This document shows, in pieces, positions 36,353-45,652 of a stretch of 64,000 nt of DNA. The first letter of the stretch is position 1. Each line of letters opens with the position of its first letter. Below the pieces are notes generated by a model. It had not been told where the DNA came from, ran no database searches, and saw nothing but the letters and a program-made list of their open reading frames with translations. The stretch comes from Pirellulaceae bacterium. Lineage in GTDB: Bacteria > Planctomycetota > Planctomycetia > Pirellulales > Pirellulaceae. Both the position numbers and the translations under genes were made by a program. The DNA lies in the NCBI GenBank assembly GCA_018402565.1, contig JAGYIQ010000003.1:62001-126000 (forward strand), in the 5' to 3' direction.

Positions 36353-36580
36353 ATGAAGGCAATCAGTTCCACCAGCAAGGCCTCTGCTCTGGTCGCCATT
36401 TTGCTCTTGGCTGGCGTTGGTGCCACCACGGGCTGCCAAGTTCAGGTTGCCGGGCAAACTCTGCCGAGTGCCTACTATCTGCACGATGACATTCAATACT
36501 TCCCCAAGGGCCCGCAGATGAAACTGCAACGCGAGGCCGATGCACTCAAATCGTACAACGACAGCCAAAAACAACGATAG
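36353..36580 (+). CDS. Small exported protein, probable lipoprotein
   Basis: A 75-residue protein with a hydrophobic leader (ALVAILLLAGVGATTGC) ending in Cys, a loose lipobox, followed by QVQVAGQTLPSAYYLHDDIQ and YFPKGPQMKLQREADAL. The start ATG 36353 has GGAGAAGGA right upstream. The TLPSxYYL...DDxQYFPxGPxxKL pattern is, as far as I recall, recurrent in planctomycete small proteins, but function is unknown. A strong terminator follows at 36663, so it is a single-gene unit. It may be a surface-anchored small lipoprotein. Confidence 0.75.
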   Translation: MKAISSTSKASALVAILLLAGVGATTGCQVQVAGQTLPSAYYLHDDIQYFPKGPQMKLQREADALKSYNDSQKQR

Positions 36581-36662
36581 GTCAGGGAACCCGGCCAGAC
36601 CCGAGAAGCACGACTTCCGCTGGTCGCTGGACCCTGAGTCAGGATTCCACCCAAGAGCCGAG

Positions 36663-36702
36663 CCCGGTCGCGATTCGTCGCGAGCGGGTTTTGCTTTTTT
36701 TT
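36663..36702 (+). terminator. Rho-independent terminator of the small lipoprotein gene
   Basis: CCCG-G-TCGCGA, loop TTCG, TCGCGA-G-CGGG, followed by TTTTGCTTTTTTTT. The stable TTCG-type loop and long T-run make this the clearest plus-strand terminator of the window. Confidence 0.93.
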
Positions 36703-36897
36703 ACCCCCACCCAATCGTTCGGATCGCCGACGCGGGAAGCATCGTTTTTTCCTCCAAAATTCGCCGCCCCCTAAAACAGATCAATGCTAGCACTGCTCGC
36801 TAGAGTTTATTAGACTTTTGAGCAGAAACGTGGCAGCGAGGATGGGTTCCCGCTACCTTTCAACAGGCAATAGGTATCTTCCCACTAGGATAAGGCG

Positions 36898-37317
36898 ATG
36901 TCAAACAATCCTTACTCGGTCAACACACCCGCTTACGGCTCTTACCAACAACCGCTAAAAGGTGGGGCGAGCGGCCATGTCATGCAACCGCTTCACGAAA
37001 AGGCTGGCTGGTTGATCCTGCTCGGCTGGGTCTCGATCGTCAGCGGGGTGATCCTCTGCTTGACCATCATTGGTTTGATCATGGGCTGGCTGCCAATTTG
37101 GATGGGCATTTTGCTCAAAGGGGCCGGCGAGAACCTCAAGGCCGGTTTCCAAACTGGCAATGACGGTAACCTGCATCAGGCCTCGCAAAAATTGAGCACC
37201 TATTTTCTGATTATCGGCATTCTGACCCTGATCGGTTTGGCGTTCAACCTGCTGTACATCGGCTTTTTCGTTCTGGCCATCTTGGCCGGCATCGGTGGTG
37301 CTGCGGCTGGTTTTTGA
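36898..37317 (+). CDS. Small two- to four-helix membrane protein (DUF5362-like)
   Basis: A 139-residue membrane protein: a soluble head of about 33 residues starting MSNNPYSVNTPAYGSYQQP (typical of planctomycete small membrane proteins), hydrophobic segments at about residues 37-72 (two close helices) and 98-139 (two helices). The stretch between them, KGAGENLKAGFQTGNDGNLH, fits the DUF5362 pattern. Start ATG 36898 with AGGATAAGG upstream. Function unknown. Downstream is the composite repeat array. Confidence 0.82.
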   Translation: MSNNPYSVNTPAYGSYQQPLKGGASGHVMQPLHEKAGWLILLGWVSIVSGVILCLTIIGLIMGWLPIWMGILLKGAGENLKAGFQTGNDGNLHQASQKLSTYFLIIGILTLIGLAFNLLYIGFFVLAILAGIGGAAAGF

Positions 37318-37330
37318 CCGACGGGACCGG

Positions 37331-37464
37331 TTGATTTTTCCGTTGCGGAATGCGTCCAGGGCTTGTTGATTTTTCCGTAGCGGAACGCGTCAAGGGCTTG
37401 TTGATTTTTCCGTAGCGGAACGCGTCAAGGGCTTGTTGATTTTTCCGTAGCGGAACGCGTCAAG
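37331..37464. repeat. 35-bp tandem repeat, four copies
   Basis: Four direct copies with exact 35-bp spacing start at 37331, 37366, 37401 and 37436, each beginning TTGATTTTTCCGTAGCGG and ending with CGTCAAGGGCTTG. The first copy differs slightly. No spacers separate the units, so it is not a CRISPR. The copies contain the core GGGCTTGTTGATTTTTCC, whose complement recurs in the next block. Confidence 0.95.
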
Positions 37465-37753
37465 CGTTTCGATTGATGGGAAAACGCCGTGTTTTTGCAC
37501 GATTCCCTTGAATCAGACGACAATTTCGCGTGCAAGTCCGGAAAAATCAACAAGCCCTCAAGCGTTTCGATTGAGGCAGAAAAGCCGTGTTTTTGCGTGA
37601 TTTTTTTGAGTCGGGCGGCGAATGCGTGAGCAAGTCTGGAAAAATCAACCAGCCCTCATGCATGTCGATTGGCTCGAAAACGTCGTATTCTTGCCCGATT
37701 CCATTGATTCGGGCGGCGAATGCGTGAGCGAGTCTGGAAAAATCAACCAGCTC
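37461..37753. repeat. 98-bp tandem repeat, three copies, with complement of the 35-bp core
   Basis: Three units start at 37461, 37559 and 37657 (exact 98-base period). Each starts with CAAGCGTTTCGATTG-like sequence, contains GTGTTTTTGC-like sequence, and ends with GGAAAAATCAACAAGCCCT or GGAAAAATCAACCAGC. That end is the reverse complement of the 35-bp core, so the two blocks face each other as large inverted repeats. Similar single cores occur at 25656 and 28004. Between the DUF5362-like gene and a secreted protein; no gene here. Confidence 0.92.
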
Positions 37754-37791
37754 ACCAAGGTTGAGTGGCCGGATTCATCTCAATCCGCAAC

Positions 37792-40053
37792 TTACCGGTC
37801 GATGCCCAGGATCCGCCCCCTGGGCAGCAGTGGCCCGATGTCGATGGGCTGTTCCAACACGTGGCCGCCCCGGTTGCCCGCCAAGTCAGTGGCGACGATC
37901 CGCAGGTACACCTGTTGAGGCAGGTTCGGCTGTAGCATCCAGTCGAACTGGCCGCTGTTGGCCGTGGCATCGGTGATCGCCGTCCAGGGGCCAGAGGGGC
38001 GATCGCTGTAGGCCAAGGCAATCGGCTCCGGCCCCAGATCCGCGGCCGCGCAGGTCCATTGAATCTGCAAGCTAGCGACCCGCGAGTCGCGGCCGTACGG
38101 CACCGCCACGATGCGGGGACTTGGCGGGTCCAGGTCCACGTCGACCGCGATCTCCGGCTTGTCTCCGGGCCGAGGGATATGCGATGAGCTGCCCGTGACG
38201 CTGGTCACCACCACACGGAAGGCATAGCGACCGGGGCTCGGGACCGCAATTTCGGCGGGACTTTGTTTGTCTGCATCGGTGGTCCACAACTCCCACGTCG
38301 CCCCGTCGTCGCGCGATCCAAAGATCGTCACGCTCCCAATCTGCTCCGGCAACAGCCCATCGACCTGGTAGCGGAGGCGGAACTGTAGCCCATTGACGCG
38401 AAAGGCGTTGGGGTCCAGTGGCACGTCGGGAGTCGGTTGGCGGGGGACAGGCGCCGAGACCGACTCAACAGGCAGGCCCGACTGAGGGGGCAGGCCCGAC
38501 TGTGGCGGCGCGGCCCCCGCACCGAGCAGGTTGGCCGGCAGCGATCCGCTAGCACCCAAAAGATTGGTGCCACCCACGTTTTCCCTTGCCTCCAACCGGT
38601 GGTTGCTCAAAAGATTGGTGCCACCCAGGTTGTCGGCCATCGTGCCACCGCTGGCAACGGGCATCGGCCCAGGCAATGGCCCGGGAGGTTTTAACGTTGA
38701 TCCCACGGCAATCGCCAAGTTCTGACCGGCAATGTCTTCGGGTCGGCCCAGTGGCTCTGGGGTCAACAGCCGCTGAAACGGGTCAGAGCTTGGACGCTGA
38801 GCGGCAGCGTTCTCTGGGGCGAAAGTTTGGCTGCCGACGCTGCCTCGCCGCCATTGCACGGGGAGTGTCCCAACATCCGACCCGCTACCCGCCGGAGCGA
38901 TAGCGTTGCCGCTCCGACCGTTCGTTTCCTCGGCTCGAGATTGCCCTTGGCTGGCAAATCCGACACCGGCCTGTCCCTCTGGGAGTGGGCCGCTGGCTGG
39001 CCAATCGATGGGTGGCACCGATTGAGCCACTTCCCGGGAGCCGGGGAGACCGGCGGTGCTTTGGCTGACCGGATTGACCTGAGAGTTAGAGACGGGCGTG
39101 GCCGGGCCGGCTCGCGTGGGGTCCGGTGGCGCGAGGTTGCCGGCCTGCGACCCCTGGAGCAACGGGGCCGGCCGCCGATTGACCAGCGAGCCCAGCGAAA
39201 CTGGTTGATAGTGGGTCGTGATGTTGCCGGCTTGGTCTTTGATCTCGGCCTTCAGCACGATCGCGTCAGCGGTCGTGTCCGGCTGCCAGGTGACTCGATC
39301 CTGGTACCAGCGTGGCTCGGCCGACTGGTCCTCGGTCGCCGGGTTGCCAGTCGGCAGTGGATACCATTCGGTGGGTTGGCTCGGCCCCTCCGCCCGGAAG
39401 CTCAAGCGGAGGGACGACTTGTCCAGGTTTTGATCGGTCACTTTCCAGGCAATGGCCAATCGCCCCATCTTGTCAGGTTCAACCTGAACCAACATTTCCG
39501 GCCGCACCGTGTCAACGATGATCCGCAGCGTGGGGATGGGCGGCCCAGTAGGCAGGAGCCGGCCGTCTCGATCCAAAGTTTTCAGTGCAAACAGGTACTC
39601 CCCATCGCCGACCGAGGCGAACGGGATGCGTGGGGTCAGCGGGGACTGCCGGGCATACAGATTCCAGTTTTCACCTAAGTCCGTGGAGACATAGAGCTGG
39701 ACCTCTATCAAGCGGCCATTTAAATCGTCTGTTTGAAATGGGATTTCGAATTGGGTTTGGGATGTGAGGATGGGTGGCGGGAGCTCGACGACCACGGGGC
39801 TCCGCGTGGTGGCTCGTCCCTCGGTAACTTGCAGCGAGCTTTGGGGGGAGGCTGTGGATTGAGCAACGGCAAATCGCGTTCCATCGTTCGAGAGGTCGCC
39901 CAAGTACCCGCTGAACAGCCCGCTCAGGACACACCAAAGCGGCAGTCCGCCCAAACGCCAGCCAACCAGACGCGGATGCATCCCACGCCGCAACGGCGGA
40001 GTCGCTTTCGCTCCGGAGTCACTGCCGACAGATTGAGGCTGCATCGGAGACAT
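37792..40053 (-). CDS. Large secreted protein with two duplicated beta-rich modules
   Basis: A 753-residue protein with a late signal-anchor (about residues 33-50, LGGLPLWCVLSGLFSGYL) and Ala/Ser-rich flank. Module 1 (about residues 100-190) has FEIPFQTDDL, VQLYVSTDLGENWNLYAR and DGEYLFALKTLDRDGR; module 2 (about 575-665) has FRLRYQVDGL, VTIFGSRDDGATWELW and PGRYAFRVVVTS, an evident duplication. Each is followed by an Ig-like segment (DTVRPEMLVQV; DLDPPSPRIVAV). A 250-residue Pro/Gly/Ser-rich linker with GGTNLL repeats joins them. The D-x-G-x-x-W motif recalls BNR/sialidase-like repeats but catalytic residues are not apparent. Probably an extracytoplasmic adhesin or sensor; function unknown. 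Confidence 0.7.
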   Translation of the reverse strand: MSPMQPQSVGSDSGAKATPPLRRGMHPRLVGWRLGGLPLWCVLSGLFSGYLGDLSNDGTRFAVAQSTASPQSSLQVTEGRATTRSPVVVELPPPILTSQTQFEIPFQTDDLNGRLIEVQLYVSTDLGENWNLYARQSPLTPRIPFASVGDGEYLFALKTLDRDGRLLPTGPPIPTLRIIVDTVRPEMLVQVEPDKMGRLAIAWKVTDQNLDKSSLRLSFRAEGPSQPTEWYPLPTGNPATEDQSAEPRWYQDRVTWQPDTTADAIVLKAEIKDQAGNITTHYQPVSLGSLVNRRPAPLLQGSQAGNLAPPDPTRAGPATPVSNSQVNPVSQSTAGLPGSREVAQSVPPIDWPASGPLPEGQAGVGFASQGQSRAEETNGRSGNAIAPAGSGSDVGTLPVQWRRGSVGSQTFAPENAAAQRPSSDPFQRLLTPEPLGRPEDIAGQNLAIAVGSTLKPPGPLPGPMPVASGGTMADNLGGTNLLSNHRLEARENVGGTNLLGASGSLPANLLGAGAAPPQSGLPPQSGLPVESVSAPVPRQPTPDVPLDPNAFRVNGLQFRLRYQVDGLLPEQIGSVTIFGSRDDGATWELWTTDADKQSPAEIAVPSPGRYAFRVVVTSVTGSSSHIPRPGDKPEIAVDVDLDPPSPRIVAVPYGRDSRVASLQIQWTCAAADLGPEPIALAYSDRPSGPWTAITDATANSGQFDWMLQPNLPQQVYLRIVATDLAGNRGGHVLEQPIDIGPLLPRGRILGIDR

Positions 40054-40546
40054 GATGGGGGCTGGGCGGTTTCGTTTCTTGGGTAGGGGCTTGGTTGCCG
40101 GTTGCCGCGGGTCTTACCCACCGCCTGCTGGGATGGGCTCCAGGGCAAATTCCTAACCGGCGTGTGGAGCACAAGCCGCCCCGGATCGCGGACGTTTCTT
40201 CACTGTCGACGCTGCCGCGGGCCTGGCATCAAGCGGGGCGAATTTCTGCAAGATCTGTCGGTTTTAGGGATCAAACCGGATGGCCTATCGGCGAGCACTT
40301 CCCCAGCTTCGCCGCCAATTATCGAGTTTTTCTGAACTCAGCGCGGTCGGCCTGCGTAATAGGGGCGGCGATTGGGGGCGTGTCCAGAACTTGTTCAGCG
40401 TGACGACGATCGACAAAGTTTGCGGGTTTTCCGCCATTCAGCCTATCCAAACCACTCGGAATTCGGGATAATTGGTAGGATTGGGCGTTGGATGCCGGTG
40501 GGGGACCGGCGAGGTGGCTGACACCGCAGCATGTTGATGGTTGGCG
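40054..40546. other. Divergent intergenic region
   Basis: About 490 bases, probably carrying promoters for the large secreted protein (minus) and the small membrane protein (plus). I see no gene, no strong terminator and no clear repeat here. Confidence 0.55.
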
Positions 40547-40999
40547 ATGCAAGGGAACATGAGTCCGCTACTGGCGGAAATCGATTGGATAGGGCTGATT
40601 GTCTACTGCGGCCTGACGGCGGCGGTGTTGACGTTTGGCATCTACCTGATCTTGGCAGTGCGGGACTGGATGGCGACCCCGGCGGACTACGACGCGGTTG
40701 GCGACCACTTGGATTCGCTGCGTCGGGCCCTGGAGTTGGGCTCGATGGATGCGGACGAGTATCGCAAGGCGGTCCAGGCCTTGCAGTCCCAAGCCGAGAA
40801 ACTCAGCGTGCGTGCGGCGGAACCCATCGGGTCGGCCGTGCTGGTGGAGGCTCTGGTCCGGTCGAAATCGGCTCCGGAGAACATGCCTGCCGGAGCGTTC
40901 TCGGATCAAGAAACGTTGCCGCAATCCCGCCAGGACCAACCGTTGACCGTGGTGCAGGACCCACCGGTGGATGCGAATGGCGATGGCACAGTTCGCTAG
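40547..40999 (+). CDS. Small membrane protein with SHOCT-like segment
   Basis: A 150-residue protein with a single N-terminal helix (about residues 12-38, IGLIVYCGLTAAVLTFGIYLILAV) followed by a helical segment DHLDSLRRALELGSMDADEYRKAVQAL resembling the short-oligomerisation (SHOCT-like) motif, then a Pro/Gln-rich tail. The start is uncertain: TTG 40541, ATG 40547 and ATG 40559 are in frame; none has a convincing Shine-Dalgarno. Function unknown. It lies upstream of clpX on the same strand with a spacer of about 280 bases. Confidence 0.7.
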   Translation: MQGNMSPLLAEIDWIGLIVYCGLTAAVLTFGIYLILAVRDWMATPADYDAVGDHLDSLRRALELGSMDADEYRKAVQALQSQAEKLSVRAAEPIGSAVLVEALVRSKSAPENMPAGAFSDQETLPQSRQDQPLTVVQDPPVDANGDGTVR

Positions 41000-41277
41000 G
41001 CAGCGAACAAGCCGTTCGGTAGGCAGCGGACAGGCCGTCGGCCGCGATCGGTTCGGTAGGGGCTGTCCTGCCTGTGGCGAATAATCGTGCTGTTCCGGTT
41101 TTCGGGGCTGCACCGATAAAGCTTTGCTGTCACTGAATCGTGCAGTGACGGCTTCGAAAAGTCAGAAAACACAATTGTTGATCGCTTGAACCGATGCGGG
41201 CAAGGATGACCACAATCGGCTTTGGCAAGGTGCCAGAGCGTTGCAGGTTCAAGCTTTAGTGCCATAAAGGAGTGCTA

Positions 41278-42555
41278 ATGCCCGCAGGTAACGATATTGG
41301 TGGTCGTCGCTCGAACACAACCAAGAAAAACGCTTCATGTTCTTTCTGCCGAAAGAGCTACCGTGAGGTAGGGCCGTTGGTCGAAGGCCCAGGCGATGTT
41401 TACATCTGCGGCGAATGCATCGAGTTATGCCAATCCATTCTGGACCAAGAACAGCGTCGTCGCGGTTCTAGCAAGCCGCTCTTCAAACGCATTGCCTCGC
41501 CCCGTGAGATCGTCACGCATCTGGATCAGTATGTCATCGGTCAAGCGGAAGCCAAACGCGTGTTGGCCGTCGCCGTCCACAACCATTACAAGCGTTTGAC
41601 ACTGGGCTGGGAAGGCTCGGACGTCGAGATCGATAAGTCGAACATCTTGTTGGTTGGACCGACCGGTTCCGGCAAGACGCTCTTGGCACGCTCATTGGCT
41701 CGCATGCTCAACGTGCCCTTCGCCATCGGAGACGCCACCACGTTGACGGAAGCGGGTTACGTGGGCGAGGACGTCGAGAACCTGTTGTTGAAGCTGCTGC
41801 ATGCCGCCGATTTCGACGTCGAGTCAGCCCAGCGTGGCATTATCTATATCGATGAAATCGATAAGATTGGTCGCACGAGCAACAATGTCTCGATCACGCG
41901 TGATGTCTCCGGCGAAGGCGTGCAGCAATCGCTCCTGAAAATGCTCGAGGGCACCATCGCCAATGTCCCTCCCCAAGGTGGACGGAAGCATCCCGAGCAA
42001 CAGTACATCCCAATCGACACCACCAACATCCTCTTCATCTGCGGTGGTACGTTCTCGGGAATCGACAACATCGTGCGTCGTCGCCTGGGCAAACGAACCA
42101 TTGGCTTCACGCAAGCCACTTCCAACTTTGTCGCGGATGATCTCCGCACCTTGATGCCTCAAGTCATCAGCGACGACATCTTGGAATTTGGCTTGATTCC
42201 CGAATTGATCGGACGCCTGCCGCTGGTGACCGCCTTGACGCCGTTGGACGAAGCCGGCCTGATGCAAGTCCTGACCGAGCCACGAAATGCGATCGTCAAG
42301 CAGTACCAGAGCCTGTTCCAAATGGAAAACTGTGAAGTGACCTTCAGCGACGCCGGACTGCAAGAAATCGCTCGGCAAGCACTGGTCAAAGGCACCGGTG
42401 CCCGCGGCCTGCGGTCGATCATCGAAAACGTGATGTTGGAAGTCATGTTCGAACTGCCCGACCAGCCACGCGGGAGCAAGTTTGTCATCGACGATTCGGT
42501 CGTCCGCGGCGAACGCAGCTTGTTCCCCAAGATGCCGGAAAGCAAGTCCGCCTAA
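41278..42555 (+). CDS. clpX: ATP-dependent Clp protease ATP-binding subunit ClpX
   Basis: A 425-residue AAA+ unfoldase. The N-terminal zinc-binding domain is intact (Cys21, Cys24, Cys44, Cys47). The AAA+ core has Walker A GPTGSGKT (127-134), the pore loop GYVGED, Walker [10 protein letters not shown], sensor-1 and [10 protein letters not shown] with the IGF-type ClpP docking loop. Sensor-2 appears as [10 protein letters not shown]. The start ATG 41278 follows AAGGAG at ideal spacing, better than GTG 41272. ClpP is not in this window, which is usual only in some genomes. The two 15-bp CTCATGCGGTCAAA repeats at about 42580-42610 follow the gene. Confidence 0.97.
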   Translation: MPAGNDIGGRRSNTTKKNASCSFCRKSYREVGPLVEGPGDVYICGECIELCQSILDQEQRRRGSSKPLFKRIASPREIVTHLDQYVIGQAEAKRVLAVAVHNHYKRLTLGWEGSDVEIDKSNILLVGPTGSGKTLLARSLARMLNVPFAIGDATTLTEAGYVGEDVENLLLKLLHAADFDVESAQRGIIYIDEIDKIGRTSNNVSITRDVSGEGVQQSLLKMLEGTIANVPPQGGRKHPEQQYIPIDTTNILFICGGTFSGIDNIVRRRLGKRTIGFTQATSNFVADDLRTLMPQVISDDILEFGLIPELIGRLPLVTALTPLDEAGLMQVLTEPRNAIVKQYQSLFQMENCEVTFSDAGLQEIARQALVKGTGARGLRSIIENVMLEVMFELPDQPRGSKFVIDDSVVRGERSLFPKMPESKSA

Positions 42556-42822
42556 GCCGACTCCCAGGTCTGCCAAACTCATGCGGTCAAACTCATGCGG
42601 TCAAACTCTCTGGCTGATTGTTTTCTGCAGCTTGCCTGACTGCCAAACAGCGTTTGATCGTCCCGCCTTGATCGTCATCGGCCCAGTGGAGTTGCCAAAC
42701 TCTCAACTGGGCTTGATGCATTTCAGAGCAAAAAACGGCGGCATTTCCGATGCTGCTACTGCCTGGCCGCCAGCCCACTCATTAAAATAGAGTACCGATA
42801 GCTCAGAACTGTGAGACACCCA

Positions 42823-43842
42823 ATGAATCTGTCTGGAATGATGACTGTATTGATCGGCTTGGCCTGTTGCTGGAGTACGCCAAACACACAACCCACCCAC
42901 ACGTCGAGTAGATCGTCGGTGGTCGCGGTTGGCCCAGCGCTATCAGCAGATCTTGCCTCGGGGCTCGGTCCACAAGATGAGGTCCGGCAACGCTTCGGTG
43001 AAACTCTGTTGGCGGGTCGCTACGTGCTTCGCTGGGGCATGGAAGTCGGCCAGCGGTTTCGAGTTCAAGCCACGCAGGAGATCGTGTCGGAGATCCGTGG
43101 TCCCTTGGGCAGCTCCGGTAAGCGACCGACCGGGTTGACTCTCTCGTTGGATTGGGAAGTGCAAGAGAGTGACGATACCTCGATGACGTTGCTGCAGACA
43201 TTTCGTCAATTGAAAATGGATACGACGATCCCCGGGGTGGGGCAGGTCGTCGTTGATACTCAGGAACCACCGCCCACGGCGATCGTCGCCGCTCGCTTGC
43301 ATGCCGACCTCCAGGCGCTGGTCGGCCGACAGATGCAGCTCCAGATGGATCGATTGGGGAATGTCAAGAAGCTGACTCTGTTACCCCGCGAGAACGACGA
43401 AGGGACCGAAGAGTCCAACCGAGCGATCGGCCAAGAGAGCTTGAAGACCATGCTCGGGCAGATGGTCCAATTTCCCAAGACAACCCGCGCCCTCGGTGAG
43501 ACTTGGGGCACAACCGTGAAGACACCCCAGCCCGGCGGCACCGCGGAGATCAGTACCGAGTACACATTGGTCGAAACGTTGCCCGAGCATCCCGAACAAA
43601 TTCGTATCACCGTGATTCCTAAATTGACGTTGACGACCAAAGACGATGCCATCCGATTGGAGGAACAATCCGCGGAGGGCTACTTGGTTTACGATGATCG
43701 CTTGGCGCTGGTACGGGAAACGTCTCTCAAACAAGAGTTGAAATTCAGTTTCTCGGGTGAGGGGGGTGGTCAACAAACAGTCCAGTCGACGATGACTCTC
43801 AAGATTGAACCGATCCAGCCACCCACAGACGATGGGGGATAG
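42823..43842 (+). CDS. DUF6263-like exported protein
   Basis: A 339-residue exported protein. A short hydrophobic leader (MTVLIGLACCWS) suggests a lipoprotein or signal peptide with possible cysteine modification. The mature part has regular beta-strand pattern: YVLRWGMEVGQRFRVQATQE, GLTLSLDWEVQESDD, TTIPGVGQVVVDTQEPPP, QLQMDRLGNVKKLTL, and ISTEYTLVETLPEHPEQIRI, which resembles DUF6263, a family of secreted beta-sandwich proteins without known role. The start is the ATG at 42823. After its stop lies a small hairpin GCCCCGCTTCGGGGGC (43842-43857), without T-run. Convergent with the TVP38-family gene. Confidence 0.75.
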   Translation: MNLSGMMTVLIGLACCWSTPNTQPTHTSSRSSVVAVGPALSADLASGLGPQDEVRQRFGETLLAGRYVLRWGMEVGQRFRVQATQEIVSEIRGPLGSSGKRPTGLTLSLDWEVQESDDTSMTLLQTFRQLKMDTTIPGVGQVVVDTQEPPPTAIVAARLHADLQALVGRQMQLQMDRLGNVKKLTLLPRENDEGTEESNRAIGQESLKTMLGQMVQFPKTTRALGETWGTTVKTPQPGGTAEISTEYTLVETLPEHPEQIRITVIPKLTLTTKDDAIRLEEQSAEGYLVYDDRLALVRETSLKQELKFSFSGEGGGQQTVQSTMTLKIEPIQPPTDDGG

Positions 43843-43913
43843 CCCCGCTTCGGGGGCCCTGGACACGAGCGACTGGTTCTATGGCCTGAATCAAGCTGAT
43901 CGCAGGTTGACCA

Positions 43914-44618
43914 TCACTGGCGTTGCCGTTGCCAATAGTCCACGGCTCGTTTCAAGATCAAGGGCAGTATGCCCAAGACGGCAAATGCCAACAGGAGTTT
44001 CCAGCTGACGATCTCGCCGGGGCCATGTTCCGCCAGATGCTGCAGGCTGGGCAGGGCTGCGCCGGCGTTGACGTAGGCGATGGTGCCTGGCAACATACCC
44101 AACTGGCTGACCCACCAAAAGGTCGTGGCGCGAATTCGCGTGAGTCCCATGAGAGGATTGATCAGAAAGAAGGGCACGATGGGCGTGAGCCTGAGGGTCA
44201 GCAGGTAGAAGGCGCCCTCTTTTTCAAAGGCCTGATTGACGACTTGCCAACGGTCTTGCAGTCGTGCCTGTACCCACTCTCGCAACAGGTAACGGCTCAG
44301 GCTAAAGGCGATATAGGCGCCCAAGGTCGAGCCGAAGCTGACGACGAGCAGGCCCCACCAAAACTTAAAAAACCAGGCGTAAGCCAGTGATAGGAGTGTG
44401 GCCGACCCGGGAGCCAGCCCCGTAATCAGGGCATAAACCAGGATCGCTGCCAGGGCCAAGAGCCAAGGATGCTGTTGACGGATTTCCTGCATTCGCTCTT
44501 CTTGGGTAACGAAGAACTCCCAAGAGAACCAGGCGTTAAAACGCCAATACAGCAGGGCCAAGACCAATCCAATGGTGCAGGCCGCCGCCCACTTGTAGCG
44601 CCCGTTGCTTTTGTTCAA
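43914..44618 (-). CDS. TVP38/TMEM64 family membrane protein (VTT domain)
   Basis: A 234-residue polytopic membrane protein of the VTT/SNARE-associated (DedA-like) group. Visible motifs are GLAPGSATLLSLAYAWFFKFWWG with re-entrant character, GSTLGAYIAFSLSRYL, and the LTPIVPFFLINPLMGLTRI segment, all of the family core; then the last helix pair. These proteins are thought to act as lipid scramblases or transporters in the inner membrane. No ATG precedes the first helix, so translation must start at TTG 44618, with AAGGTGG about 9 bases upstream. Monocistronic or with the following gene at 44669. Confidence 0.85.
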   Translation of the reverse strand: MNKSNGRYKWAAACTIGLVLALLYWRFNAWFSWEFFVTQEERMQEIRQQHPWLLALAAILVYALITGLAPGSATLLSLAYAWFFKFWWGLLVVSFGSTLGAYIAFSLSRYLLREWVQARLQDRWQVVNQAFEKEGAFYLLTLRLTPIVPFFLINPLMGLTRIRATTFWWVSQLGMLPGTIAYVNAGAALPSLQHLAEHGPGEIVSWKLLLAFAVLGILPLILKRAVDYWQRQRQ

Positions 44619-44668
44619 GGAACTTGACCACCTTTCCGGCTCAGACTGACATCACAATTGAGGAGTGC

Positions 44669-45403
44669 TCATGGATCCGCGGCGTGAAAGGCCAGTTCTA
44701 CCTGAGCCAATGCCAGCGGATTCTCGTGCCAAGTCCGGGACAAACAAAGTAGCCAGCTCCAGAATATCGCATCGCCTGCGTGCTCGTACTGAGGAGGCTC
44801 GGCGGGCAGATCCTCCAACAGAACTCGTGGCACCACCAGTAGCCGCAGCCGGCGTTGGTGCGGTGGTTTCTCCGCATCGCTGACCATTCCCGCGACGAAG
44901 TCGGCCACGATGGTCGGCATCCCCAGTGCCTGCCGCAGGTGTCCCGCCGGTGTCAAGCTGGAAATGCAGACGGCGATCGCCGATCGCAACTCCCGCGCGT
45001 CGGCCGTGTCGAGGACTGGAATGGGTTGAGCCAAGGTAGCTCGAGGGGCGGCAGCAACCAATTGATTGACGGTGCGGCGTCCGCACGACAGTTGCTTCAC
45101 GGGAATCTCGCAGAGCGTGCGGACTCGGAGCGTCCCCTGTTGCAGCATCACCACCGAACAACGCAGGCGTCGAAACACCGATTGGCGACGATAGCCGCGA
45201 TAGCCGCGCCACAGGACCAACCCGCCAATCAAGACCAGCCCGCCACCGATGACCGACCCACCGCCGCCCAACCCACCGCCGACCAACCCACCAACGCCGA
45301 GCAACCCGCCAACGATAAACAACCCGCCAACGATAAACAACCGACTGACGTCCCAGGACGCGGCGTGCAACAGGCCTGGAGTTAGGGAGGCCCAGAGCGA
45401 CAT
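44669..45403 (-). CDS. Glycine-rich membrane-anchored protein of unknown function
   Basis: A 244-residue protein I do not recognise. The N-terminal third has a hydrophobic stretch (about residues 18-65) built of FIVGGL/GVGGL repeats, from DNA repeats such as AACCCGCCAACGATAAAC (about 45305-45345), giving one or two helices. A basic RGYRGYRRQSVFRRLR follows, then a soluble domain with VVMLQQGTLRVRTLCEIPV, LLVVPRVLLEDLPAEPPQYE and a C-terminal helix. The start is ATG 45403, with AGGA 9 bases upstream; TTG 45421 is also in frame. It lies 50 bases upstream of the TVP38 gene on the same strand. The soluble domain is probably cytoplasmic. Confidence 0.65.
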   Translation of the reverse strand: MSLWASLTPGLLHAASWDVSRLFIVGGLFIVGGLLGVGGLVGGGLGGGGSVIGGGLVLIGGLVLWRGYRGYRRQSVFRRLRCSVVMLQQGTLRVRTLCEIPVKQLSCGRRTVNQLVAAAPRATLAQPIPVLDTADARELRSAIAVCISSLTPAGHLRQALGMPTIVADFVAGMVSDAEKPPHQRRLRLLVVPRVLLEDLPAEPPQYEHAGDAIFWSWLLCLSRTWHENPLALAQVELAFHAADP

Positions 45404-45652
45404 ACGGAGATTGTCCTGCAAGGAAACGCGTGGCGATCAGTGCAGCAGATCTCCACCGAATGGGAGGCCCGTGCCGCTCCGTTATACTTCAACGCTCCGC
45501 AGGGCTCAAGTCGCTCCCCGGTATAATCGCTAAACTCAAAGAAGAGGCAGGGATTCCGTAGTTTTTTTTCGATAGGTAAAGCGTAAGCATCGGGTAAAGT
45601 TTGCAGCCAATCGAGGCACAGGTTTCCCTGGCTAAATAGGAAGCGAGTTCCG

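Noticed and set aside
37331-37464. Possible CRISPR array (35-bp repeats)
   Set aside because: The units are adjacent without unique spacers and no cas gene is present.
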